Of a DNA stretch of 64,000 bases, positions 53,101 to 63,095 are shown in pieces. The notes beneath the pieces were generated by a model. That model ran no database searches, had not been told where the DNA came from, and was given only the letters and a program-made list of their open reading frames with translations. The first letter of the stretch is position 1. The number at the start of each line of letters is the position of its first letter. Both the position numbers and the translations under genes were made by a program. This DNA comes from an uncultured Eubacteriales bacterium (lineage in GTDB: Bacteria; Bacillota; Clostridia; Oscillospirales; Acutalibacteraceae): contig CASFEZ010000001.1 of the NCBI GenBank assembly GCA_949293815.1, forward strand, positions 1 to 64,000, written 5' to 3'.

Positions 53101-53840
53101 GTCTCCCAGCTTCTTTGCAGCAGCGGGTCGGCAAAGGAAACGCTGTCGATGGTGGTCAAAAAGGTGGTATGGCGGCAGTGATCCGACCAGTAGGTGTCAA
53201 TCATACGGATTTCGGTTATCGTCGGGTCGCGTTTTTCCGAGCGGAAATACTGCTGGCAGAACGCCAAATCGTCCGCATCCATGGCCAGCGCGTATTTCGC
53301 CGTAAATTCCGCAAGCTGTTTTTCGTTTAATTTGATGAAGCCTTTTAAGGTCTCCACCTCGGTGGGCACAGCGTAGTCGGTCTTTAGCGTATCGAAGCGG
53401 TCGAGGGTCGCCTCCCGGCTTTCCACCGGGTTGATGACATATTTTTTGATTTTTTGAATGTCCTCGGCGCTCAAATCGCCGTAGAGGATATAGACTTTGG
53501 CGGTGCGAATCAGCGGGCGGTCACCCTGGGAAATGAGCTGAATGCACTGGGCGGCGGAGTCGGCGCGCTGGTCAAACTGACCGGGCAGATATTCCACCGC
53601 GAACACAAGCCCGCCCCGGGCGTTGATATTGTCGCTGAGATTGTCCAGCTGGGGCTCGGAGAATACCGTGGTTTTGCAGTGTTCGAAGAGCGCTTCATCG
53701 ATGTTTTCCGCGTCGTACCGGTTCAGAATCCGCACTCCGGTCAGCGCGCTGATTTGCAATAGGTTCTTCGCCTCGGCAAACAGCGTATCCGCCTCGTGGG
53801 TTAAGCCTTTTTTCTTTTCAACATAAACACGATAGACCAT
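50145..53840 (-). CDS. purL: Phosphoribosylformylglycinamidine synthase, large single-chain form
   Basis: 1231 residues combining synthetase and glutaminase, as in Proteobacteria and some Clostridia, rather than the PurS/PurQ/PurL split common in Bacilli. The central part has ETHNHPTEIEPFGGAATCIGG and TIGAGTVLMPFGG. The glutaminase (about 975-1231) begins VLIPVFPGTNCEYD and has GGFSGGDEPDGSGK and the nucleophile Cys in MGGICNGFQ. It converts FGAR to FGAM. Starts 2 bp after purD ends. Confidence 0.97.
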   Translation of the reverse strand: MVYRVYVEKKKGLTHEADTLFAEAKNLLQISALTGVRILNRYDAENIDEALFEHCKTTVFSEPQLDNLSDNINARGGLVFAVEYLPGQFDQRADSAAQCIQLISQGDRPLIRTAKVYILYGDLSAEDIQKIKKYVINPVESREATLDRFDTLKTDYAVPTEVETLKGFIKLNEKQLAEFTAKYALAMDADDLAFCQQYFRSEKRDPTITEIRMIDTYWSDHCRHTTFLTTIDSVSFADPLLQRSWETYVNIRKELGRTKPMNLMDIATLAVKYLKKEGKLEKLDESEEINACTVKMEIEADGKKEPWLLLFKNETHNHPTEIEPFGGAATCIGGAIRDPLSGRAYVYAAMRVTGAGDPLTPVEDTIAGKLPQRKIVTTAAAGYSSYGNQIGLATGIVDEIYHPGYTAKRMEIGAVIAAAPAENVRRERPEPGDVVILLGGRTGRDGCGGATGSSKSHTLQSLESCGAEVQKGNAPEERKLQRLFRNKDASLLIKRCNDFGAGGVSVAIGELADGLDIDLNAVPKKYEGLDGTELAISESQERMAVVVAPEDAESFCRLAKQENLEATIVARVKAEPRLTMTWNGKAIVDISREFLNSNGAEKHIDITPEAPKPFAKTVGEDFTEEYTKLVADLNICSKKGLSERFDSTIGAGTVLMPFGGKYQQTPIQAMVHKISCEKKHTEDVSFMSWGYNPFITEKSPYHGAYLAVVESVCKLIATGADFSDVYLTFQEYFERPGKDGKRWGQPLAALLGAFQAQLDLGIGAIGGKDSMSGSFEQLDVPPTLVSFAVTTGKISDVISPEFKKPHNKLVLLEPDYDENGLPVVSSLLSVFDTVTRTIREGKAAAVYTPGEGGIAEAVFKMAIGNGVGAHFDSNLTLADIFRYRYGSFLIELSDDIEGGLYIGETTDDGCITYRSEELTLDSLLEPYEEKLNGIYSYFIDQKKDNAVRAFTYTAEKRCAPAIKIAKPKVLIPVFPGTNCEYDTAKAFADAGADTDIFVINNLSAAGVGESVAAFAEKLQQAQIVFIPGGFSGGDEPDGSGKFITAFFRNAAITEGVTDLLEKRDGLMGGICNGFQALIKLGLVPYGKITESTENDPTLTFNTIGRHQSKIVRVRIASNLSPWFSATKPDEIYAVPISHGEGRFYAPDSVIRALAENGQIATQYVDLTGNVSADIRYNPNNSAYAIEGITSPDGRVFGKMGHTERWNEGLYRNVPGDYDMHLFASAVNYFKL

Positions 53841-53842
53841 GT

Positions 53843-55120
53843 TCAGTCCTCCTTACCGGCGGCCAGTGCCCGCTGTCCGATGTCGGTGCGCTTGTAGGCA
53901 TTGGCAAAATGAATGGCTTCGGTCGCCTCATAGGCGTTGTGAATGGCGGTTTTTAAGTCCGGCGCGGTGGCGGTAACGCCCAGCACCCGTCCGCCGGCGG
54001 TTACCAGCTGCCCATTCTGTAGCTTTGCGCCCGCCACAAAAACTTCAGCGCCGTGGGGGAGCGAGGCGGGAATGGTCAGCGGAAAGCCGGTTTCGTATTT
54101 CTGCGGGTACCCGTCGGACGCCATTACCACGCAGCAGGCGCATTCGTTTTTGAAAGTAACCGGTACTTCCGAAAGCCTTTCCTGCTGTACCGCCTGCATA
54201 ATGGTAAATAAATCGCTTTCCAGCAGCGGCAGCACCACCTGGGTTTCCGGATCGCCGAACCGACAGTTATATTCAATCACCTTCGGACCGTCTTTGGTTA
54301 TCATCAGCCCGAAATACAGGCAGCCTTTAAAGGTTCTGCCCTCTTTGTTCATGGCGTTTATGGTCGGCAGAAAAGTTTCCCGCATACACCGCTCGGCCAC
54401 CTCGGCGGTATAGTATGGGTTCGGCGCAACCGTGCCCATGCCGCCGGTGTTTAAGCCCTTGTCGCCGTCCTTTGCCCGTTTATGGTCCATGGAGGAAATC
54501 ATGGGCACCAGGGTTTTCCCGTCGGTAAAGCTCAGTACCGACACCTCGGGACCTTCCAAAAATTCTTCAATTACAATATGACTGCCGCTCTCGCCGAAAA
54601 TCTTATCCGCCATCATGGAGCGCACGGCGTTTTCGGCATCGGCGCGGGTTTCGGCAATCATCACGCCCTTGCCCAGCGCCAGCCCATCGGCTTTGATCAC
54701 CGCCGGCAGGGGAGCAGTCTGCAAATACGCCAGCGCCGCCCCCATATCGTCGAACACCTCGTAGGCGGCGGTGGGGATGCCGTATTTTTTCATTAAATTT
54801 TTGGCAAAGACCTTGCTGCCCTCAAGCATGGCCGCTTTTTTGTTCGGACCGAAGCAGGGAATGCCCGCCTCTTCCAGCGCATCCACCGCGCCGAGCACCA
54901 GCGGGTCGTCCGGGGCAACCACGGCGAAGTCAATCCCCTCTCTTACGGCAAAATCCACCATGGCGGGAATGTCCTTTGCGCCGATACCGGTGCAAATCGC
55001 GTCCCCGGCCATGCCGCCGTTGCCGGGCAGGGCATAGATGGTTTCAATCTCTTTGTTTTCTTTCAGTTTTTTGATAATGGCGTGCTCTCTGCCGCCGCCG
55101 CCGACAACCAGCAGTTTCAT
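53843..55120 (-). CDS. purD: Phosphoribosylamine--glycine ligase
   Basis: 425 residues, ATP-grasp enzyme forming GAR from PRA, glycine and ATP. Motifs: VVGGGGREHAI, GPNKKAAMLEGSK, KADGLALGKGV, YNCRFGDPETQ. The start at 55120 follows GGAGG; a longer frame to 55156 lacks a site. Glycine may come from the GlyA encoded just before it. Confidence 0.97.
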   Translation of the reverse strand: MKLLVVGGGGREHAIIKKLKENKEIETIYALPGNGGMAGDAICTGIGAKDIPAMVDFAVREGIDFAVVAPDDPLVLGAVDALEEAGIPCFGPNKKAAMLEGSKVFAKNLMKKYGIPTAAYEVFDDMGAALAYLQTAPLPAVIKADGLALGKGVMIAETRADAENAVRSMMADKIFGESGSHIVIEEFLEGPEVSVLSFTDGKTLVPMISSMDHKRAKDGDKGLNTGGMGTVAPNPYYTAEVAERCMRETFLPTINAMNKEGRTFKGCLYFGLMITKDGPKVIEYNCRFGDPETQVVLPLLESDLFTIMQAVQQERLSEVPVTFKNECACCVVMASDGYPQKYETGFPLTIPASLPHGAEVFVAGAKLQNGQLVTAGGRVLGVTATAPDLKTAIHNAYEATEAIHFANAYKRTDIGQRALAAGKED

Positions 55121-55168
55121 CGGATGGCCTCCTGTTTTATGGTCTTGTCCTATCAAGCATCAAACATG

Positions 55169-56407
55169 TTATTCGTACAGCGGGAACTGTTTGCAGGTTG
55201 CGGTAACTTCTTCTATGACCCGCGCCTTGCTGTTTTCAAAATCAAAGGCGACATCCCGAATCCAGCCCGCGATTTTTTCCATTTCCGGCTCTTTGAAGCC
55301 CCGGGTGGTCACGGCGGGGGTTCCCAGCCGCAGACCGCTGGTCACAAAGGGCGAAAGCGGCTCGTCGGGCACGGTGTTCTTATTGGCGGTGATATGTACC
55401 TCGTCCAGATTGTGCTCGAGCTCTTTGCCGGTGATACCGGTTTTTCTCAAATCGACCAGCATCAAATGGTTGTCCGTGCCGCCGCTGACCAAATCGAAGC
55501 CTTTTGCCAGCAGCGCTTCGGACAGCGCCTTGGCGTTTTTGACCACCTGGGTCTGGTATTCCTTAAATTCCGGCTTCAGCGCCTCGCCCAGCGCAACAGC
55601 TTTGGCAGCGATGATATGCATCAGCGGACCGCCCTGGGTGCCGGGGAATACGGCTTTGTCAATCTGCTTGGCAAATTCTTCGCCGCAGAGAATCATGCCG
55701 CCCCTCGGACCGCGCAAGGTCTTATGGGTGGTGGTGGTCACCACATGGGCGTAGGGCACGGGACTCGGATGCAGCCCGGCGGCAATCAGACCGGCGATAT
55801 GCGCCATATCCACCATCAAATACGCGCCCACCTCGTCGGCAATTTCCCGGCAGCGCTTAAAATCGATGATGCGGGAATAGGCGCTGGCGCCCGCGATAAT
55901 CATCTTCGGGCGGCATTCCTTGGCAATCTTCAGCATTTCATCATAATCGATGGTCTGGGTATCGTGGCTGACGCCGTAGGGGACAATGTTGAAATAATTG
56001 CCGGAGATATTGGCGGGGGAGCCGTGGGACAAATGCCCGCCGTGCGCCAAATTCATGCCCATCACCGTATCGCCGGGCTTTAACAGCGCATAGAACACCG
56101 CCAAATTGGCGTTTGCGCCGCTGTGGGGCTGCACATTGGCGTGCTCGGCGCCAAAGAGCTTTTTGGCGCGCTCGCGGGCAAGGTCTTCTACCTTGTCCAC
56201 CTCCTGACAGCCGCCGTAATAGCGTTTGCCGGGATAGCCCTCGGCATATTTATTGGTCAAAAAGGTGCCCATTGCCAGCATAACGGCTTTGGAAACAATA
56301 TTTTCCGAGGCAATCAGCTCAATATTGGCGCGCTGACGGTCAAGCTCCGCCTGACAGTCTGCAAAAACCTCCGGGTCATATTGCTGCAATTCGTTGAAAA
56401 AATCCAT
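55169..56407 (-). CDS. glyA: Serine hydroxymethyltransferase
   Basis: 412 residues, PLP enzyme interconverting serine and glycine with methylene-THF. Motifs: [22 protein letters not shown], and the PLP Lys in [14 protein letters not shown]. The start at 56407 has GGAGAGC upstream; a longer frame has no site. Its place inside the purine operon links glycine and one-carbon supply to purines. Confidence 0.97.
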   Translation of the reverse strand: MDFFNELQQYDPEVFADCQAELDRQRANIELIASENIVSKAVMLAMGTFLTNKYAEGYPGKRYYGGCQEVDKVEDLARERAKKLFGAEHANVQPHSGANANLAVFYALLKPGDTVMGMNLAHGGHLSHGSPANISGNYFNIVPYGVSHDTQTIDYDEMLKIAKECRPKMIIAGASAYSRIIDFKRCREIADEVGAYLMVDMAHIAGLIAAGLHPSPVPYAHVVTTTTHKTLRGPRGGMILCGEEFAKQIDKAVFPGTQGGPLMHIIAAKAVALGEALKPEFKEYQTQVVKNAKALSEALLAKGFDLVSGGTDNHLMLVDLRKTGITGKELEHNLDEVHITANKNTVPDEPLSPFVTSGLRLGTPAVTTRGFKEPEMEKIAGWIRDVAFDFENSKARVIEEVTATCKQFPLYE

Positions 56408-56439
56408 GGTTGCTCTCCTTATGTAATAAAATGAAACGG

Positions 56440-57624
56440 TTAATGGTGGAACAGGCGCATACCGGTAAACGCCATGACAACGCCGTGGCGGTTGCATTCT
56501 TCAATGACATTATCGTCACGAATCGAGCCGCCGGGCTCGGCGATGAAGCTGACGCCGCTGCGCACCGCGCGTATGATGTTGTCGCCGAAGGGGAAGAACG
56601 CGTCGCTGCCCAAAGCCACGCCGGTTTGTAAGGCGAGGTATGCTTTTTTCTCTTCCCGGCTCATCGGCTCGGGACGCTCGGTAAACAGGGTCTGCCAAAT
56701 GCCGTCCGCCAGTACATCATCGCTGTCATCCGAAAGGTAAACGTCAATGGCGTTGTCCCGGTCGGGGCGGCGCACCTCGTCCTTAAAGGGCAGGGCGAGC
56801 ACCTTCGGGTGCTGGCGCAAATGCCACAAATCCGCTTTATTGCCCGCCAGGCGCGTGCAGTGAATGCGGGACTGCTGTCCTGCTCCCACGCCGATGGCCT
56901 GTCCGTCCTTGGCGAAACAGACCGAGTTGGACTGGGTGTATTTTAAGGTAATCAGCGAAACAATCAGATCCCGCTTGGCAGAGGCGGGCAGCTCCTTGTT
57001 TTCGGTCACAATGTTTTCCAGCAAGGCTTCGTCAATTTTGAAATTGTTTCTGCCCTGCTCAAAGGTGACGCCGAACACCTCTTTGTGCTCGATGGGATTC
57101 GGCACAAAGTCCGGGGCAATCTGAATGATATTGTAGTTGCCTTTTTTCTTCGTTTTCAAAATTTCCAGCGCTTTTTCGCTGTAGCCGGGGGCAATGATGC
57201 CGTCGGAAACCTCCCGCTTAATCAGCGAAGCGGTAATCTCATCGCATTCATCACTCAGGGCAATCCAATCGCCGAAGGAGGACATCCGGTCGGTGCCCCG
57301 GGCGCGGGCATAGGCGCAGGCTAAGGGAGAATCATCCAGATTTTCGATGTCGTCCACAAAGCAGGCTTTTTTCAGCGCGTCGGGCAGCGGCAGTCCTACC
57401 GCCGCTGAGGTTGGGCTGACATGCTTAAAAGACGCCGCCGCAGGCATACCCAGCGCTTCCTTCAGCTCTTTGACCAGCTGCCAGCTGTTAAAGGCGTCCA
57501 GAAAATTGATATAGCCCGGTTTGCCGCAAAGAATGGTGATTGGCAAATCGCTGCCGTCTGCCATATAGATTTTTGCGGGCTTCTGGTTCGGGTTACAGCC
57601 GTATTTCAGTTCAAATTCTTTCAT
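56440..57624 (-). CDS. purH: AICAR transformylase (stand-alone, without IMP cyclohydrolase domain)
   Basis: 394 residues corresponding only to the formyltransferase half of bifunctional PurH. It transfers a formyl group from 10-formyl-THF to AICAR. Motifs: [29 protein letters not shown], the catalytic Lys-His in SFKHVSP, and [26 protein letters not shown] split over the active site. The missing cyclization step is provided by the next upstream gene. The operon's ZTP riboswitch senses the substrate of this enzyme in its phosphorylated form. Confidence 0.94.
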   Translation of the reverse strand: MKEFELKYGCNPNQKPAKIYMADGSDLPITILCGKPGYINFLDAFNSWQLVKELKEALGMPAAASFKHVSPTSAAVGLPLPDALKKACFVDDIENLDDSPLACAYARARGTDRMSSFGDWIALSDECDEITASLIKREVSDGIIAPGYSEKALEILKTKKKGNYNIIQIAPDFVPNPIEHKEVFGVTFEQGRNNFKIDEALLENIVTENKELPASAKRDLIVSLITLKYTQSNSVCFAKDGQAIGVGAGQQSRIHCTRLAGNKADLWHLRQHPKVLALPFKDEVRRPDRDNAIDVYLSDDSDDVLADGIWQTLFTERPEPMSREEKKAYLALQTGVALGSDAFFPFGDNIIRAVRSGVSFIAEPGGSIRDDNVIEECNRHGVVMAFTGMRLFHH

Positions 57625-57636
57625 CTGTGTTCCTCT

Positions 57637-58353
57637 TTATTGATTTTTATTCACAATGCGCGTTTCGGCTTTGCCGCTTTCCATCTCGATATAGCGCACA
57701 AACAGCGAAACCTTGTTGTCTTCATTCAGATTCGTCCAAATCAAATCCGTCAGCCCGTCAATATCCATATCGGGCAAAATCAAATTTTTCGGCTCGCCCG
57801 AAAAGCTCGGCAGCGGGTCGCCCGAGCCGGCATAGGTGTGAATAAATTTGCCGAAGCCCGCAGGCGGGTTCGAATAAGCAAAGGAAAACCGCTCGCAGGA
57901 GGACGGATCGCCGTCGGCGCTTTTCAGAATGGACAGCGCAAAGTTCATGCCGCCGCCCTCCAAATGGATAATGCCGGAAATGCGGGGGGTGTAAATGGGG
58001 GCGTCATCCTCGAACTCCCGGCTGCGCAGGCTCTGTTCAAAGGTCATCTGCCGGTCCATGCCCTCATAAATCGTGTCGGTCTGGTCGCCGTTGGTGACAA
58101 TGGTTTTATTGCCCAGCACCCGTACCGGCGAATAGATAATCAGGTGGGGGTCTTTCATTTTGCTCTCGTCAAACGCTTTCGTGCGCAGCCCGTCGCCGTC
58201 CGCCACAAAGACGCGGTTGCGGCTGTTTTCGCTTCTGCCCATAATGAAATAGGCTGCCACGGCCCGTTTGCCGTCGGCGCTTTTGCCAATCAGAATGCCT
58301 CTGCCGTGATACGCCAGCGCGTTCAGCTCCTGTTCAATGGTTACCGGTTTCAT
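57637..58353 (-). CDS. purO: IMP cyclohydrolase, PurO-like
   Basis: 238 residues of the archaeal-type IMP cyclohydrolase family, converting FAICAR to IMP. Family features: AYHGRGILIGKSADG near the N-terminus, YFIMGRSENSRNRVF, and PRISGIIHLEGG. This fold is unrelated to the cyclohydrolase domain of PurH, so the last two steps are carried out by two separate proteins. AAAGGAG precedes the ATG. Confidence 0.88.
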   Translation of the reverse strand: MKPVTIEQELNALAYHGRGILIGKSADGKRAVAAYFIMGRSENSRNRVFVADGDGLRTKAFDESKMKDPHLIIYSPVRVLGNKTIVTNGDQTDTIYEGMDRQMTFEQSLRSREFEDDAPIYTPRISGIIHLEGGGMNFALSILKSADGDPSSCERFSFAYSNPPAGFGKFIHTYAGSGDPLPSFSGEPKNLILPDMDIDGLTDLIWTNLNEDNKVSLFVRYIEMESGKAETRIVNKNQ

Positions 58354-58365
58354 GCTCTCGCTCCT

Positions 58366-58995
58366 TTATTGGATATAGGTTCTGCCGTCTTTGACGGTAA
58401 TTCTGTCTTCGCAAAACAGGCGGACTGCCTCAGGCAGCAAAATCCACTCCGCCTGCTCCATAATCCGCTTCTGCAAGCTCTCGGGGGTGTCGTCCTCCCG
58501 CACCTCTACGGCCTTTTGCAGCACAATGGGACCCGCGTCACATTCGGGGGTGACAAAATGCACCGTTGCGCCGGACACCTTTACGCCCTTTGCCAGCGCC
58601 GCTTCGTGTACATGCAGCCCATAGTAGCCTTTGCCGCAAAACGAGGGAATCAGCGCCGGGTGGATGTTCAAAATGCGATAGGGGAACCGCTCGAACATCT
58701 GCTCGTCAAAAATGGTCAAAAAGCCCGCCAGCACCACCAGATCAATCTGCCGCCCGCTTAAAAAATCCGCCAGCGCTTTGGAATAAGCGGCAATGTCCGG
58801 ATAGTCGCCCCTTGCCAGCACAAAGGCATCCACCCCGTGCTGTTTGGCGCGCTGTAGCGCGTAAACCCCCGGCTTGGAGGACACCACGCAGGTGATGCGG
58901 CTCTCGCCGAACATCCCTTTTTCCTGGCTGTCCAACAGGCTTTGCAGGTTTGTGCCGCCGCCGGATACGAGCACCGCAATGTTTTTCTTAGCCAA
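58366..58995 (-). CDS. purN: Phosphoribosylglycinamide formyltransferase
   Basis: 209 residues. Uses 10-formyl-THF to formylate GAR. Motifs: [14 protein letters not shown], and the catalytic Asn-His-Asp set in [12 protein letters not shown] and TPECDAGPI. The TTG start at 58995 is preferred because GAGGG lies 8 bases upstream. It overlaps the purM end by 8 bases; a GTG at 59004 would sit on that site. Confidence 0.95.
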   Translation of the reverse strand: MAKKNIAVLVSGGGTNLQSLLDSQEKGMFGESRITCVVSSKPGVYALQRAKQHGVDAFVLARGDYPDIAAYSKALADFLSGRQIDLVVLAGFLTIFDEQMFERFPYRILNIHPALIPSFCGKGYYGLHVHEAALAKGVKVSGATVHFVTPECDAGPIVLQKAVEVREDDTPESLQKRIMEQAEWILLPEAVRLFCEDRITVKDGRTYIQ

Positions 58996-60031
58996 TAATA
59001 ACACCCTCGTCGCTTTCGATCACTTCGCCTATCATATAAGCGTCCTCGCCGTTTTCCCGCAGAATCGCCAGCGCTTTGCCGGCGTCGGCGGCGCTTACCA
59101 CAACGCTCATACCCACGCCCATATTATAGGTATTATACATATCCCGCTCGGGGATATTCCCCTCTTTGGCAATCACATCAAAAATCGGCAGCACCCGTAC
59201 ATCCGCTTTGCGGATATTGGCGCTGAAGCCTTTTGGCAGGCTGCGGGGAATGTTTTCGTAAAAGCCGCCGCCGGTGATATGGGACACCGCCTTGACCGTT
59301 ACCTGTTCAAACAGCGCCAGCATGGGCTTTACATAAATCTTTGTCGGCTCCAGCAGCGCTTCGCCGATGGTTCTGCCGGAAAGCTCCGGCAGCGTCCGGA
59401 AAATTTTCCGGCTGTTTTCCACATCAAACACCTTGCGCACCAGCGAAAAACCGTTGGAATGCACGCCGCTGGAGGGCAGGGCAAGAATCACATCCCCCGC
59501 CTGGATGCTGCTGTTGTCCAGAATTTTTTCTTTGTCCACAACGCCGGTGCTGTAGCCCGCCAAATCGTATTCGTCCTCCGGGTAAAAGCCGGGCATTTCC
59601 GCCGTTTCGCCGCCGATTAAAGCGCAGCCCGCCTGTACGCAGCCCTCCGCCACGCCTTTTACAATATCGGCAATGCGCTCGGGCACATTTTTGCCGCAAG
59701 CGATATAATCCAAAAAGAACAGGGGCTTTGCGCCGCAGCAGATAATATCGTTGACGCACATGGCCACGCAGTCAATGCCGACCGTATCGTGCTTGTCCAA
59801 AAGAAACGCCAGCCGCAGCTTGGTACCCACGCCGTCGGTGCCGCTGACCAGCACCGGCTTTTGGATGCCGGTCAAGTCCAGCTCAAACAGCCCGCCGAAG
59901 CCGCCGATGCCGGAGAGAACCCCCGGGGTCCGGGTACGCGCGATATGGGATTTCATCAGTTCCACGGCGCGGTAACCGGCGGTAATGTCCACGCCCGCGT
60001 TTTTATAGCTTTCGCTGTAGCTTTTACTCAT
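58988..60031 (-). CDS. purM: Phosphoribosylformylglycinamidine cyclo-ligase (AIR synthase)
   Basis: 347 residues, closes the imidazole ring to give AIR. Motifs: [53 protein letters not shown]. Overlaps purF by 8 bases and purN by 8 bases, indicating coupled translation. Confidence 0.97.
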   Translation of the reverse strand: MSKSYSESYKNAGVDITAGYRAVELMKSHIARTRTPGVLSGIGGFGGLFELDLTGIQKPVLVSGTDGVGTKLRLAFLLDKHDTVGIDCVAMCVNDIICCGAKPLFFLDYIACGKNVPERIADIVKGVAEGCVQAGCALIGGETAEMPGFYPEDEYDLAGYSTGVVDKEKILDNSSIQAGDVILALPSSGVHSNGFSLVRKVFDVENSRKIFRTLPELSGRTIGEALLEPTKIYVKPMLALFEQVTVKAVSHITGGGFYENIPRSLPKGFSANIRKADVRVLPIFDVIAKEGNIPERDMYNTYNMGVGMSVVVSAADAGKALAILRENGEDAYMIGEVIESDEGVIIG

Positions 60032-61469
60032 GCTGTTCCTTCTCTCTTTCGGAAATTTTTCCCTCGAACCGGTTTTTTCTCGGGTCGGTGGGAAGCTCTG
60101 TGGGGTAATTGCCGCTGAAACAGGCGGTGCAGAAGCCCTGCGCCGGTCCCTTGGGCGTTAAATGCTCTACTGCCGCAAGGCTCAGGTAGGCTACGCTGTC
60201 CGCGCCCAGCAGCTTACATATTTCATCGATGGTATAATTACAAGCCAGTAGATTTTCTTTTGAGTCAATATCTGTTCCGTAATAGCAGGGGTTGGTAAAC
60301 GGCGGCGCAGAAGAGCGCACATGTACCTCCATAGCGCCCGCCTCCCGCAGCATTTTGACAATCCGCGCCATGGTGGTGCCGCGCACAATGGAATCGTCAA
60401 TTAAAACCACCCGCTTGTCCTTTACGGTTTCGGCAATGGGGTTCAGCTTAATGCGTACCTTATCCTCGCGGGACTTTTGCCCCGGAGAAATAAAAGTTCT
60501 GCCAATGTATTTGTTTTTGATAAATCCGATGCCGTAGGGAATCCCCGATGCAACGGAATATCCCAGGGCCGCGTCCAGACCGCTGTCCGGTACGCCGACC
60601 ACGATATCCGCTTCCACCGGGTGTTCTTTCGCCAGAAACGCCCCGGCTTTCATGCGGGCGGCGTGCACCGAGCAGCCCTCAATGACGGAATCGGGTCGGG
60701 CGAAGTAAATGTATTCAAACACGCAGATTTTATGCGGCTGTTTTTCGCAGTGGTCGCGAATGCTGCGCACGCCGTTTTTGTCGAAAACCAGAATTTCACC
60801 CGGCTCCAAATCGCGCACAAAGGCGGCGCCCACCGCGTCGATGGCGCAGCTTTCGGAGGCGACAATATAGCTGCCGTCCTCCCGTTTACCGTAGCATAAG
60901 GGTCGGAAGCCGTGTTCATCCCGGGCGGCAATCAGCTTGGAGGGGGACATAATGACCAGCGAATACGCGCCCCGCAGATGGTGCATGGCGGCGTTGACCG
61001 CCTGCTCTATGGAGGGCTGCCGCAGCCGCTCCTTGGTGATGATATAGGAGATAACCTCGGTGTCGCTGGTGGTGTGGAAGATAGAACCCTGTAATTCCAG
61101 CTCGGCGCGCAGCTCAAAGGCGTTGACCAGATTGCCGTTGTGCGCCAGCGCCATGCGACCCTTGATATGGTTCACCACAATCGGCTGGGCATTCAGCCGC
61201 TCGGTGGCGCCGGTGGTGCCGTAGCGCACATGCCCCACGGCGATATTGCCCGTGCCGAGAGCCGCCAGCTTGTCGGAGGTAAACACATCGTTGACAAGCC
61301 CGGTGTCCTTATCGTGGCGGAACAGCCCGTCGTCGTTGACCACAATGCCGCAGCTCTCCTGTCCGCGGTGCTGCAAGGCAAACAGCCCGTAGTAAACCGT
61401 GCTGGCCACATCGCAGGTTTTCGACGCAAAAATGCCGAAAACGCCGCATTCTTCTCGGATATTGCTCAT
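60024..61469 (-). CDS. purF: Amidophosphoribosyltransferase
   Basis: 481 residues, first committed step, PRPP plus glutamine to phosphoribosylamine. A short propeptide (MSNIREE) precedes the N-terminal nucleophile Cys8. The PRPP loop is [13 protein letters not shown]. Cys residues in KICVFEY, LLACNY and FCTACFSG match the iron-sulfur ligands of the Bacillus-type enzyme, which makes it oxygen-sensitive. The 61470-61566 gap to purC contains nothing evident. Confidence 0.97.
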   Translation of the reverse strand: MSNIREECGVFGIFASKTCDVASTVYYGLFALQHRGQESCGIVVNDDGLFRHDKDTGLVNDVFTSDKLAALGTGNIAVGHVRYGTTGATERLNAQPIVVNHIKGRMALAHNGNLVNAFELRAELELQGSIFHTTSDTEVISYIITKERLRQPSIEQAVNAAMHHLRGAYSLVIMSPSKLIAARDEHGFRPLCYGKREDGSYIVASESCAIDAVGAAFVRDLEPGEILVFDKNGVRSIRDHCEKQPHKICVFEYIYFARPDSVIEGCSVHAARMKAGAFLAKEHPVEADIVVGVPDSGLDAALGYSVASGIPYGIGFIKNKYIGRTFISPGQKSREDKVRIKLNPIAETVKDKRVVLIDDSIVRGTTMARIVKMLREAGAMEVHVRSSAPPFTNPCYYGTDIDSKENLLACNYTIDEICKLLGADSVAYLSLAAVEHLTPKGPAQGFCTACFSGNYPTELPTDPRKNRFEGKISEREKEQHE

Positions 61470-61566
61470 ATATGCGAATCCTTTCGTTCAAAAACGGGGG
61501 TAAATTTTTTATTAAAACAGGGAAAGAAGCGCGTTTTTGCGTCTTCTGTCCCGCAGTGCGGCAGAA

Positions 61567-62274
61567 TCAGCCAAAAATGCGCTTCATCATTTCCTGATAG
61601 GCGTCCTCTACGCCGCCCATATCTCTTCTGAAACGGTCTTTATCCAGTTTTTCGTGGGTGGTCGCGTCCCAGAACCGGCAGGTGTCCGGCGAAATCTCAT
61701 CCGCCAGAATAATTTTGCCGTCGGCGGTCTTGCCGAACTCAATCTTAAAGTCAATCAAATCGATGTTGATTTTCTTGAAGAAATCCACTAAAAACGCGTT
61801 GATGCGGAAGGTGTAGTCGGCAATGGTGTCCAAGTCCTCTTTGGTGGCGTAGCCCATCGCCAGAATATGATAATCGTTGACCATCGGGTCGCCCAGCGCA
61901 TCGTCCTTATAGCAATATTCCAGAACCGTGGTTTTCAGCGCTGTCCCCTCGGGCACGCCCAGCCGCTTGGAAAAAGAACCGGCAGCCACATTGCGCACAA
62001 TCACTTCCAGCGGCACAATGCTGACCCGGCGCACCAATGCGTCCCGGTCGTTTAACTCTTTTACAAAGTGGGTGGGGATCCCCTCTTTTTCCAACAGTCC
62101 CATTAAATAGTTGGACATTTTGTTATTCACAACGCCCTTGCCGCGAATGGTGCCTTTCTTCTCGCCGTTAAACGCGGTGGCGTCGTCCTTATAGGACACA
62201 ATGCAGTACGCGGGGTCGTCGGTGGCAAAAACCTTTTTGGCCTTGCCCTCATACATCTGTTCTTTCTTCTCCAT
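61567..62274 (-). CDS. purC: SAICAR synthase
   Basis: 235 residues, joins CAIR with aspartate. Motifs: [12 protein letters not shown] at the N-terminus, [18 protein letters not shown] and [12 protein letters not shown]. Start at 62274 follows GGAGG by 8 bases. Second gene of the operon. Confidence 0.97.
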   Translation of the reverse strand: MEKKEQMYEGKAKKVFATDDPAYCIVSYKDDATAFNGEKKGTIRGKGVVNNKMSNYLMGLLEKEGIPTHFVKELNDRDALVRRVSIVPLEVIVRNVAAGSFSKRLGVPEGTALKTTVLEYCYKDDALGDPMVNDYHILAMGYATKEDLDTIADYTFRINAFLVDFFKKINIDLIDFKIEFGKTADGKIILADEISPDTCRFWDATTHEKLDKDRFRRDMGGVEDAYQEMMKRIFG

Positions 62275-62307
62275 TATGAAAACCTCCATATCGTCAATCG
62301 CAAAAAA

Positions 62308-62805
62308 TTAACCGTTGTATTTTTCTTCAATCGCCTTGTTTTTGGCGAGCACCGTTTCTGTGCCCTTTTGGCGCAGCGCCCGAAGTTTTTGGTATAATTC
62401 GGCGTCGCCTACTGCCAGAATTTCAGCCGCCAGCAGCGCGGCGTTGGCGCTGCCGTCAATGGCAACGGTCGCCACCGGAATGCCCGAGGGCATCTGCACG
62501 GTGGAAAGCAGCGCGTCCAGCCCGTCGAGGGTAGAGGACTTCACCGGAATGCCAATCACCGGCAAAACCGTGCTCGCGGCAATGGCGCCAGCCAAATGGG
62601 CGGCTTTTCCGGCGGCGGCAATGATAACGCCGAAGCCGTTGTCATAGGCGCTTTCGGTAAAGGCTTTGGCTTCCGCCGGGGTACGGTGGGCGGAAAACAC
62701 GTGTACTTCCGTGGGGATTTCCAGCTCCTTCAGGGTGGTAATGGCTTTTTCAACCACAGGCAAATCGCTGTCGCTGCCCATAATGACGGCAACTTTTTTC
62801 ATCAT
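62308..62805 (-). CDS. purE: N5-carboxyaminoimidazole ribonucleotide mutase / AIR carboxylase
   Basis: 165 residues. Motifs: [34 protein letters not shown] and [15 protein letters not shown]. No purK accompanies it, so the protein could either take carbon dioxide directly or depend on purK elsewhere. The ATG at 62805 follows AAGGAGAG by about 8 bases. First gene of the purine operon, behind a ZTP riboswitch. Confidence 0.95.
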   Translation of the reverse strand: MMKKVAVIMGSDSDLPVVEKAITTLKELEIPTEVHVFSAHRTPAEAKAFTESAYDNGFGVIIAAAGKAAHLAGAIAASTVLPVIGIPVKSSTLDGLDALLSTVQMPSGIPVATVAIDGSANAALLAAEILAVGDAELYQKLRALRQKGTETVLAKNKAIEEKYNG

Positions 62806-62837
62806 GCAAACGCTCTCCTTTTCCAAGACTTCCGTTC

Positions 62838-62877
62838 AAAAAGGGCAGTCCGCTTCCGTATTTGAAGTAGACTGCCC
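62838..62877 (-). terminator. Riboswitch-controlled terminator before purE
   Basis: On the - strand GGGCAGTC (62877-62870) pairs with GACTGCCC (62850-62843), followed by five T. The 5' arm shares GGGC with the conserved 3' core of the ZTP aptamer, the usual mutually exclusive arrangement. Confidence 0.85.
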
Positions 62878-62946
62878 AGACGGTCGGCTTGTATTTTTTT
62901 CGCTCCCCTGCGGTAACTCCGCTTGTCCGTCAGTCGCGAAAAAATA
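62873..62946 (-). promoter_or_regulatory. ZTP riboswitch upstream of purE
   Basis: On the - strand: 5' TTTCGC...GACTGACGG, a GCGG/CCGC arm, GGGGAGCGAAA closing P1, then the conserved GCCGACCGTCTGGGC (62888-62874). The pseudoknot GACGG/CCGTC is intact. Same class as the element at 42360. ZMP/ZTP binding should allow read-through into the purine operon. Confidence 0.9.
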
Positions 62947-62965
62947 AGTCTTGTTTTTCTATTAA

Positions 62966-62994
62966 ATTATACTAAACTCCCGAAAGGAAGTCAA
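62966..62994 (-). promoter_or_regulatory. Promoter of the purine operon
   Basis: TTGACT (62989-62994) and TATAAT (62966-62971) read on the - strand with a 17-bp spacer, just upstream of the riboswitch. Confidence 0.88.
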
Positions 62995-63003
62995 GAAAAA
63001 AAC

Positions 63004-63095
63004 CCGCCCGCCCCGTAAAAAAAGACAGAGCCACAGCAGGGTTTTTCGTCAGTATTTACCGAGCAGCAGGGGAATCGCCCCACCGCCATGCCGAT
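63004..63095. repeat. Intergenic repeat, copy A
   Basis: Sequence CCCGCCCGCCCCGTAAAAAA... through CAGCAGGGTTTTTCGTCAGTATTTACCGAGCAGCAGG to GCCGATGGATACC. Nearly identical to 63338-63432. Between the copies lies GTAGGGGCGGG...CCCGCCC, an inverted repeat typical of mobile intergenic elements. No gene is seen in 62995-63531. Confidence 0.8.
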
